Assembly (NCBI GenBank): GCA_021154985.1
Contig: JAJNQE010000062.1
Coordinates: 1 to 31,993, forward strand
From: Hydrogenophaga sp.
GTDB taxonomy: Bacteria > Pseudomonadota > Gammaproteobacteria > Burkholderiales > Burkholderiaceae_C
Length of the DNA stretch: 31,993 nucleotides
Direction: 5' to 3'
Below the pieces are notes generated by a model. That model ran no database searches. It worked only from the letters and a program-made list of their open reading frames with translations, and had not been told where the DNA came from. Shown piece by piece: positions 26,598 through 31,993 of this stretch. The translations under genes and the position numbers were made by a program. Numbering within the stretch: the first letter of the stretch is position 1; every line of letters begins with the position of its first letter.

Positions 26598-27560
26598 TCA
26601 GTTGAGGGAATCTGTGAGGGCCAGCGCTGCGCGCCGGATGAGGTGGGCCACCGTGCCGTCGTGTCGGAAACCCGCCGCGTCGGCGCGCGCGGTGGTCAAG
26701 GGCGGGAGCCGGCCGAACTGGCGCTCCAGCGCCTCGTCGGGGCGGTAGCTCAGCTGGGCCGACGCGCCGGGGCTGTGGTCCTCGAAGGCCTGCACCAGCT
26801 CCTCCACGCTCAAGCGGATCGCCGGCAAGGTCCAGACGGTGTCTTCACCCAGTTGCTCGTCCGGGCACTGCGCGGCGTGCAGCAGGTTGTCGATGCAGGC
26901 CTCGAGCGACAGCAACCACAGGGTGGCCTTGGGCGACACCGGGCACACACAGGGCTGGTGGGCCACCAGTGCCCGAATGAGCTCGCTGGAGAAGGCCGAG
27001 AGTGCACCGGTGGGTGTGGGCGGGCGCGCGACCACACCCGGCAGGCGAAGCGACCGCGCTTTCACGAGACCGCGCCGCGTGCAGTCGGCCAGATGGATCT
27101 CCATCATCTGTTTCTGGGCGCCGTAGCTCAGTGTGGGGCGCAGCGGGGTGTCGTCGTCAATGAGCGGCGGCAGAGGCGCGCCGAACACCGCAATCGAGCT
27201 GGTGAACACCAGGTGCGGCACCTTGCCCGAACGGCCCAGGGCATCGACCAGGGCCAGCGTGGCGTGCACGTTCACGGCCAGGCCCAGGTCGTGTTGGGAC
27301 TCGGACTGCCCGCTGGGCACGCTCGCGAGGTGGAACACCACATCGGGTTGCTCCCGCGTCACGGCGTCGATCACGGCCGGGTCGGCGATGCTGCCCGCCA
27401 CGGTGTGCACCCATGCTGCGCTGGGCGCTGCGGGCAACTGCAAGTCGCACAGGGTCAAGCGCTCGATGGGGCGCCCCTGCAACCGTGCGCCCGCAGCGCC
27501 GAGGCGGCGGGACAGGGCGCGGCCGATGTAGCCATCGGCGCCGGTGATGAGGACCTTCAT
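26598..27560 (-). CDS. denD: NAD-dependent epimerase/dehydratase family, DenD-like (D-erythronate dehydrogenase-like)
   Basis: This 320-aa short-chain-type dehydrogenase starts with the Rossmann motif MKVLITGADGYIG. Serines at 121-122 in FTSSIAVFG and the YGAQK motif (Y146, K150) form the catalytic set. VFHLASVPSGQSE, SLRLPGVVARP and VCPVSPKATLWLLSLEACI closely follow the DenD family, which oxidises D-erythronate at C2 in four-carbon acid catabolism. The ATG at 27560 (CAGGAG upstream) is chosen over the GTG at 27611 because it places the Rossmann motif at the N-terminus. It overlaps the preceding isomerase gene by four bases. Exact substrate is inferred: no DenK kinase is present nearby, so another sugar acid is possible. 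Confidence 0.85.
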   Translation of the reverse strand: MKVLITGADGYIGRALSRRLGAAGARLQGRPIERLTLCDLQLPAAPSAAWVHTVAGSIADPAVIDAVTREQPDVVFHLASVPSGQSESQHDLGLAVNVHATLALVDALGRSGKVPHLVFTSSIAVFGAPLPPLIDDDTPLRPTLSYGAQKQMMEIHLADCTRRGLVKARSLRLPGVVARPPTPTGALSAFSSELIRALVAHQPCVCPVSPKATLWLLSLEACIDNLLHAAQCPDEQLGEDTVWTLPAIRLSVEELVQAFEDHSPGASAQLSYRPDEALERQFGRLPPLTTARADAAGFRHDGTVAHLIRRAALALTDSLN

Positions 27561-28360
27561 GCGGTGCTCCTGGGGGTGCGCGCCAGCAGGGCGCGAAGGG
27601 GTTCGCGCCACCCCAGGCTGGCGGTGGTCGGTCCCTGGGGGTGGTATTCAAGCCCCAGCCAGCCGCGGTAGTTGATTTCTTGCAATGTGTTCATGGCCTG
27701 CGACATGTCGGGGTCTTCAAAGTCGGGTGCGGTGCGTTTCGGCGCGCGGGCCACCTGCACGTGGTGAACCCAGTCTTGGCACGACCGCAGCGTGGCGCTG
27801 ACATCGAGCCCTTCCCGCGCGGCGTGGAAGCAGTCGAACTGCAGGCGGACGCCGGGTTCGCGCAGCCGTTCGAGCACCGCCACGATCTGGCCGGGCTGGT
27901 GGTACGCGTAGCCGGGTGTGTCGTGGTGGTTGAGGGCTTCCAGCAGCAGCACCACGCCGGCCTGTCGCGCCTTCGGCAGGGCCCAGCGCAGGTTGTCTTC
28001 GAGCACCGCCATGGACTCACCCGAACCCGCAAGGCCCGCCCCGGGCCGGCCGGCCATCACATGCAGGCAGGGACACTGGAGGCGCTGCGCGAAGTCAAGG
28101 CTGCGTTCGATGCCGCTGCGAAAGCGGGCCTGCTCGCCCGGGACCGCCGCAAACCCCGGCTCACCCGACGGGCCGAGCGGGGTGTTGATCAGCACCATCG
28201 GCAGGCCGGCGTCGCGCAGGCGGGCACCGAGCAGGGCGGCGTCGAGATCGTGTGGAAACGGGCATTCGACGCCGTCGAATCCGTCGGCAGCGGCTGCGCC
28301 GATCCTGTCGAGTGGCGCCAGCTCCTGGTACAGGAAGCCGATGTTCGCGGCCAGCTTCAT
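27557..28360 (-). CDS. otnI: hydroxypyruvate isomerase-like TIM-barrel protein (OtnI/Hyi family)
   Basis: This 267-aa protein is of normal length for the Hyi/OtnI branch of the xylose-isomerase-like TIM barrels, which interconvert hydroxy-keto and aldehyde acids such as hydroxypyruvate/tartronate semialdehyde or 2-oxo-tetronate. Expected metal or acid-base residues are visible: E141 in LLLEALNHHDTPGY, D176 in LQFDCFHA, H200 in HHVQVARAP and E238 in YRGWLGLEYHP. The start MKLAANIGFLYQE is typical. The ATG at 28360 overlaps the dehydrogenase gene upstream by four bases and the DenD-like gene downstream by four bases. OtnI together with DenD and LtnD is a known set for D-erythronate/threonate use, which guides the symbol. 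Confidence 0.85.
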   Translation of the reverse strand: MKLAANIGFLYQELAPLDRIGAAAADGFDGVECPFPHDLDAALLGARLRDAGLPMVLINTPLGPSGEPGFAAVPGEQARFRSGIERSLDFAQRLQCPCLHVMAGRPGAGLAGSGESMAVLEDNLRWALPKARQAGVVLLLEALNHHDTPGYAYHQPGQIVAVLERLREPGVRLQFDCFHAAREGLDVSATLRSCQDWVHHVQVARAPKRTAPDFEDPDMSQAMNTLQEINYRGWLGLEYHPQGPTTASLGWREPLRALLARTPRSTA

Positions 28361-29232
28361 TCGGATGCCGCCAGGCGCACGATTTGCGACAGGTCTTCTT
28401 CGCCCAGGCCTTGCGCACGGGCCCGCTGAAAGCTCGCCTGCACCGCCTGGAGCACCGGGGCATGCACCCCGGCGAGCCCCGCCGCTTCGGCCACGTTGTC
28501 GACGTCCTTGAGCATGGTGGCCAGGGCACCGATGGTCGGGCCCGGTGGTGCCGTCATGCGGGGCACGAAGGTCTGGAGCAACACGGAGTCGGCCCAGCCG
28601 CCCGCGAGCGCCGTGGACAAGGCCGCTGCGTCGATGCCGTTGCCCTGCGCCAGCCGCACCGCTTCGGCAATGGCACACAGCGTGGTGGCCACGACGGTCT
28701 GGTTGCACAGCTTGGCCACCTGACCCGCACCCGAATCGCCCATGCGGGTGACGGTGCGCGCGTAGGCCTGCAGCGTGGGGGTGCAGCGCTCGATGGCGGC
28801 GGCATCACCGCCGGCCATCACGGCCAGCCGGCCGCCAGCGGCGCCGGCCACACCGCCCGAGAGGGGCGCGTCGATCCACGTGGCACCGGTCTGCGCCATC
28901 AGGCGCTGTGCGATGCTGCGCGTGGCCTTGGGTGAAATGCTGGAGTGGTCCACCACACACCGCAGCACGGTGGATTGGCTCAGGCCGGCGGGGCCGAAGG
29001 TCACGGCCTCCACCGCGGGTGCGTCCGTGAGGCACAGGATGACCAGCTCGCATTCGCGCGCGAGTTCGGCCGGGTCGGCCGCGAGGCGGGCGCCTTGTTG
29101 CACGAGTGTGGCCGCCTTGTCGGGCGAGCGGTTCCACACCGTCACGGCGTGGCCCGCCTGCAGCAGGCGGCTCACCATGGCGGCGCCCATCAGGCCGAGG
29201 CCGCAGAAGCCGATGCGCTGGGTGGCTTGCAT
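28357..29232 (-). CDS. 3-hydroxyisobutyrate dehydrogenase-family oxidoreductase (LtnD/GarR-like)
   Basis: This 291-aa beta-hydroxyacid dehydrogenase has the Rossmann motif GLGLMGAAM (residues 11-19), the substrate-site motif DAPLSGGVAGA (121-131) and catalytic K174 in GQVAKLCNQ. The residues after the second strand, VWNRS, resemble NADP-using members. The family includes L-threonate dehydrogenase (LtnD), tartronate semialdehyde reductase (GarR/GlxR) and 3-hydroxyisobutyrate dehydrogenase. Next to OtnI-like and DenD-like genes LtnD is favoured, but GarR-type reduction of tartronate semialdehyde would also fit an isomerase neighbour. The ATG at 29232 shares one base with the stop of the dehydratase gene. 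Confidence 0.88.
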   Translation of the reverse strand: MQATQRIGFCGLGLMGAAMVSRLLQAGHAVTVWNRSPDKAATLVQQGARLAADPAELARECELVILCLTDAPAVEAVTFGPAGLSQSTVLRCVVDHSSISPKATRSIAQRLMAQTGATWIDAPLSGGVAGAAGGRLAVMAGGDAAAIERCTPTLQAYARTVTRMGDSGAGQVAKLCNQTVVATTLCAIAEAVRLAQGNGIDAAALSTALAGGWADSVLLQTFVPRMTAPPGPTIGALATMLKDVDNVAEAAGLAGVHAPVLQAVQASFQRARAQGLGEEDLSQIVRLAASE

Positions 29233-30959
29233 CACGGCTCCTGTGTTTCGTAGGGCCACTCGACCGCGCCCGAGTGCGTGACCGCACCCAGACGCGCCGG
29301 GCGAACCACCAGGGCGTATTTCTCGAGCACGCCGCCCAGCCGGCTCGGCGCAGGCGGCGTCCAGCGGGCCCGGCGGGCGGCCAGTACGCTCGCGTCCACC
29401 ACCAGTTCGATCAGGCCGGCGGCGGCGTCGATGCGGATGGTGTCTCCGTCTTGCACCAGCGCGATGGGGCCGCCGAGCGCGGCCTCGGGGCCCGCATAGC
29501 CGATGCACAAGCCCCGGGTGGCGCCCGAGAAGCGCCCGTCGGTCAGCAGGGCCACCGCTTCGCCCATGCCCTGGCCGTACAGCGCGGCGGTCACGCTCAG
29601 CATCTCGCGCATGCCCGGTCCGCCCTGCGGACCCTCATTGCGGATCACCAGCACCTCGCCGGGCTGGTAGGTGCGCTCCGCGACCGTGCGCATGCAGTCG
29701 CCTTCGCTCTCGAACACCCGCGCCGGGCCGGTGAACTGCAGGGAGCGCAAGCCGGCCACCTTCAGCAGGGCGCCATCGGGGCACAGGTTGCCCCGCAGCA
29801 CGGTGACGCCGCCGGTGGGCTGAATGGCCTGAGCGCTGGCGCGCACCACCGTGCCATCGGCGTCCGGCCATCGCGCCAGCGCATCCGACAGGCGCTCGCC
29901 CTCCAGCGTCAACACATCGCCGTGGATGTGGCCCGACTGGAGCAGCGCCTTCAGCACCATGGGCACGCCGCCCACCTCGTGCAGGTCCAGCGCGAGGTAC
30001 TTGCCTCCGGGCTGCAGGTCGGCAATGAGTGGCGTGCGCTGGAACACCGTGGCCACATCGTCGAGCGTGAAGTCGATGCCGGCCTCGTGTGCGATGGCCG
30101 GAATGTGCAGCGCCGCGTTGGTGGAGCCGCCGGTGGCCGCCACCGCAGCGCATGCGTTTTCCAGGCTCTTGCGGTTGACCAGATCGCGCGGCAGAGGACC
30201 GCCCTCGGCGATGGTGCGCATGACGCGCTCGCCGGCGCGCTGCGCAATGGCCAGCCGCTCGCTGTACACCGCCGGCATCATGGACGAGCCCAGCGGCGAC
30301 AAGCCCAGCGCCTCGCCCACCATGGCCATGGTGTTGGCGGTGAACTGCCCGGGGCAGGAGCCCGCCGTGGGCGTGCAGGTGCGTTCGATGGTCTGCAGGT
30401 TTTCGCGCGACATCGCACCCGTCTGCACGGCGCCCACCGATTCGATCGCCGTCAGGATGGTGGCTTGCGCACCCAGCGCGCGCCCGGGCATGGTGGCGCC
30501 GCCGAACACAAAGACCGCCGGCACATTGAGCCGCACGATGGCCATCATCATGGCGGGCAGTGTCTTGTCGCAGCCCGCGAAGGCCACCAGGCCGTCGTAG
30601 GCGTGGCCGCGCACCGCCACCTCCACGCTGTCGGCAATGACTTCCCGCGACACCAGGCTCATGCGCATGCCGGCGTGGTTCATCGAGGTGCCGTCCGACA
30701 CCGACACCGTGGTGAACGTCACCGGCACACCGCCACCCGCCGCCACCCCGAGCCGGGCCCGATCGGCCTGCGGCGCCAGGCCCATGGAACACGGCGTGTT
30801 TTCGCCCTGGGTGCTGACGATACCGACGATGGATTTTTCGAGCGCCGCGTCATCAAAGCCGGTGGCGCGCAGAAACGCGCGGTGCGGTGCGCGGGCCACG
30901 CCTTCGGTGACGGCGCGCGAACGGTGTTTGTGCAGAGAGGGTTTTTGAGGCTGTGTCAC
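29232..30959 (-). CDS. IlvD/Edd-family dehydratase (dihydroxy-acid or sugar-acid dehydratase)
   Basis: This 575-aa protein belongs to the Fe-S dehydratases that convert 2,3-dihydroxy acids or aldonates to 2-keto acids. The three cluster cysteines are present: C57 in GENTPC, C130 in FAGCDK (with K132 next to the metal site) and C202 in CTPTAGSCPGQFTANTM. The C-terminal motifs EGPQGGPGMREML and LLTDGRFSGATRG are intact. Annotation by similarity would give IlvD. Inside a catabolic operon, with a regulator and Bug receptor, a sugar-acid dehydratase role is more likely than valine/isoleucine synthesis. The start is a GTG at 30959 with no clear ribosome binding site, so the exact N-terminus is uncertain. 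It lies 60 bases after gntR. Confidence 0.9.
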   Translation of the reverse strand: MTQPQKPSLHKHRSRAVTEGVARAPHRAFLRATGFDDAALEKSIVGIVSTQGENTPCSMGLAPQADRARLGVAAGGGVPVTFTTVSVSDGTSMNHAGMRMSLVSREVIADSVEVAVRGHAYDGLVAFAGCDKTLPAMMMAIVRLNVPAVFVFGGATMPGRALGAQATILTAIESVGAVQTGAMSRENLQTIERTCTPTAGSCPGQFTANTMAMVGEALGLSPLGSSMMPAVYSERLAIAQRAGERVMRTIAEGGPLPRDLVNRKSLENACAAVAATGGSTNAALHIPAIAHEAGIDFTLDDVATVFQRTPLIADLQPGGKYLALDLHEVGGVPMVLKALLQSGHIHGDVLTLEGERLSDALARWPDADGTVVRASAQAIQPTGGVTVLRGNLCPDGALLKVAGLRSLQFTGPARVFESEGDCMRTVAERTYQPGEVLVIRNEGPQGGPGMREMLSVTAALYGQGMGEAVALLTDGRFSGATRGLCIGYAGPEAALGGPIALVQDGDTIRIDAAAGLIELVVDASVLAARRARWTPPAPSRLGGVLEKYALVVRPARLGAVTHSGAVEWPYETQEP

Positions 30960-31019
30960 GGGCTGGATCTGTTGAGTCGATTGAAGGCTGTTGAAGTCAG
31001 GTGAGTAGGTGCCGGCGGG

Positions 31020-31691
31020 TCATGCCGCCATGCCCAGCATGTGGGGCAGCATGCGCAGGCGGTCGAAGGCCCAGGCAATGTCGTGTTCCATGGCCTGCCG
31101 CGCGGCCGGGGTGTTGCCATCGACGATGGCTTGCAGGATCTGTTCGTGCAGCTCCGGGTCTGGGCCCTGCGCCTCGTGCATGAGCTCGCGAGCCGCCCTG
31201 AGGTACGGACCCGACTGAAGCCAGAGGCTTTCGACGATGGAGAACAGCGTGGGCGAATCCGCCGCCTGGTAGATCGTGAAATGGAAGGCCTGGTTGTGCA
31301 CCAGACCCTGGTCGATCGTGGACGGACTTTTCAGCGCCTTGGCAATCTTGCGGGCGAGCTGCTTGAGCAAGTCGATGTCGGCACGCCGCAGCCGCGGCAC
31401 CGCCCATTCGGTGAGCGCACCTTCCACCAGCACCCGGCTGCGGCGAATGTCGTCGAGCCGCTCGATGCTCAACAACGGCACCTGCATCGACCGGCTGCGG
31501 TTGCGCTCCACGGCGCGCTGCTCGGCCAGCCGCTGCAGTGCCGCGCGCACGGGCATGGTGCTGGTGTTCATGGCCAGCGCGAGTTCTTCAATGCCCAGGT
31601 TCTGGCCCGCAGCAAAGTCGCCGCGCATCAGCTGGTCGCGCAGCGCCCGGTAGACCGCTTCGTTGATGGGAACAGGGGAGAGAAGCGGCAT
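31020..31691 (-). CDS. GntR-family transcriptional regulator (FadR/FCD subfamily)
   Basis: This 223-aa regulator has an N-terminal winged helix (VYRALRDQLMRGDFAAGQNL, with recognition-helix region TSTMPVRAALQRLAE) and an all-helical FCD effector domain. Candidate metal/effector histidines sit in HNQAFHFTIYQAA, HEQILQAI and MEHDI. Members bind an organic acid and release DNA. It is the first gene of the minus-strand operon and most likely represses it. The ATG at 31691 is preferred: the alternative TTG at 31727 would start inside the palindromic operator. No strong ribosome binding site is visible before either start. Confidence 0.9.
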   Translation of the reverse strand: MPLLSPVPINEAVYRALRDQLMRGDFAAGQNLGIEELALAMNTSTMPVRAALQRLAEQRAVERNRSRSMQVPLLSIERLDDIRRSRVLVEGALTEWAVPRLRRADIDLLKQLARKIAKALKSPSTIDQGLVHNQAFHFTIYQAADSPTLFSIVESLWLQSGPYLRAARELMHEAQGPDPELHEQILQAIVDGNTPAARQAMEHDIAWAFDRLRMLPHMLGMAA

Positions 31692-31712
31692 GGCGTGCGG
31701 CAGTTTCGAGTT

Positions 31713-31734
31713 GTGATCTTTGATCAAAGATCAG
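31713..31734. promoter_or_regulatory. palindromic operator, probable GntR site
   Basis: Bases 31714-31733 read TGATCTTTGATCAAAGATCA, a perfect 20-base inverted repeat. It lies 22 bases upstream of the gntR ATG, where an autoregulatory operator would sit. The TGATC-type half-sites suit a dimeric GntR/FCD repressor. Binding by this regulator is inferred from position. Confidence 0.7.
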
Positions 31735-31743
31735 AAGAGCCGT

Positions 31744-31771
31744 ACGTTACCGCCGCCAGTTCCAGCCGCAA
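31744..31771 (-). promoter_or_regulatory. possible sigma-70 promoter of the gntR operon
   Basis: On the minus strand TTGCGG (31771-31766) is followed after 16 bases by TAACGT (31749-31744), a weak -35/-10 pair. The operator would then cover the early transcribed region, fitting repression by blockage. Both hexamers deviate from consensus, so this is only a candidate. Confidence 0.3.
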
Positions 31772-31857
31772 CAGGGGGTTATCCCTGATCGGTGCGCCGA
31801 GGTGAGTGGGCGCTGCGCGCCTTGCGAGTGAGCTGGGGGCAGTGACGGTTTGAGACT

Positions 31858-31993
31858 GAGGCTGTGTGAAAACGCTTGAATTGGCCGATGTGATCACTTA
31901 AGGTTCGACAACGCGACTTTAGGTGGGCGATATGAAGCGATTCATCGAGGGCGAGGAGCGCAGTCAAGTCACGCTGCTGCCGGAGTGCTTGGA
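31858..31993 (+). mobile_element. left end of an IS1182-like insertion sequence (partial)
   Basis: The sequence GAGGCTGTGTGAAAACGC from 31858 matches the terminal end I recall for IS1182-type elements, and a transposase reading frame follows 74 bases later. The element continues beyond the window, so the right end and target duplication cannot be seen. It sits upstream of gntR and does not break any gene in view. Confidence 0.6.
31932..31993 (+). CDS. IS1182-family transposase, N-terminal fragment
   Basis: An ATG at 31932, with AGGTGG upstream, opens a frame to the window end that reads MKRFIEGEERSQVTLLPECL. This is the characteristic N-terminus of IS1182-type transposases (MKRFIEGEDRSQ-like). 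Only 20 residues are visible, so integrity of the transposase cannot be judged. Confidence 0.75.
   Translation, partial: MKRFIEGEERSQVTLLPECL

Noticed and set aside
26550..27671. A 373-codon plus-strand frame opposite the DenD-like gene
   Set aside because: The minus strand has a full catalytic set, a good ribosome binding site and tight operon overlaps; the plus frame has no domain.
31779..31967. A 62-codon minus-strand frame at the insertion end
   Set aside because: It lies antisense across the IS end and transposase start, lacks a ribosome binding site and resembles no family I know.
1..31993. tRNA, rRNA or CRISPR arrays
   Set aside because: No short regular direct repeats with spacers and no tRNA-like or rRNA-like sequence were seen on either strand; genes fill almost all of the window.

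Overview
The window is very GC-rich, with dense, overlapping genes and GC-loaded third codon positions. The Bug-type (tripartite tricarboxylate) binding protein, the FadR-like GntR regulator and the IS1182-type transposase start all point to a betaproteobacterium, most likely Burkholderiales and probably Comamonadaceae. The genus cannot be read from the sequence.

Bases 1-25489 (plus strand) are the distal part of one long operon for a phage-tail-like extracellular/intracellular contractile injection system (eCIS, Afp/PVC-like). Genes are joined by ATGA or TGATG overlaps or by gaps of at most 38 bases. The order is: tail of an upstream gene; a tiny DUF5908-like protein; gpD-like hub; gpV-like spike; a protein with a C-terminal membrane segment; gp25 wedge; gpJ-like wedge; a tail protein I-like protein with a propeller-like N-terminal part; three adjacent large proteins that share one N-terminal module (316, 733 and 1607 aa); an eCIS-associated 478-aa protein; an Afp15-like AAA+ ATPase; a 1276-aa candidate cargo/effector with a hydrophobic region and a JAB/DUF4329-like centre; and a TPR protein. 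Sheath and tube genes would lie upstream of the window. No classical tail fibre, PAAR tip or tape-measure gene is visible here.

Bases 25542-31691 (minus strand) are a separate six-gene catabolic operon read toward the injection operon: gntR, an IlvD/Edd dehydratase, a 3-hydroxyisobutyrate-dehydrogenase-like enzyme (LtnD/GarR-like), a hydroxypyruvate-isomerase-like enzyme (OtnI-like), a DenD-like NAD-dependent dehydrogenase and a Tat-exported Bug solute receptor. Together they look like uptake and oxidation of a sugar acid, perhaps a four-carbon aldonate, under GntR control. A perfect 20-base palindrome just upstream of gntR is the likely operator.

From about 31858 to the end lies the left end of an insertion sequence whose transposase starts at 31932 and runs out of the window.

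The most interesting parts are the unusual baseplate periphery (membrane-segment protein, three paralogous module proteins, tandem beta-sandwich repeats in the giant protein) and the candidate effector next to the ATPase and TPR genes. They suggest a CIS that may work from inside the cell or at a membrane rather than by fibre-mediated binding.
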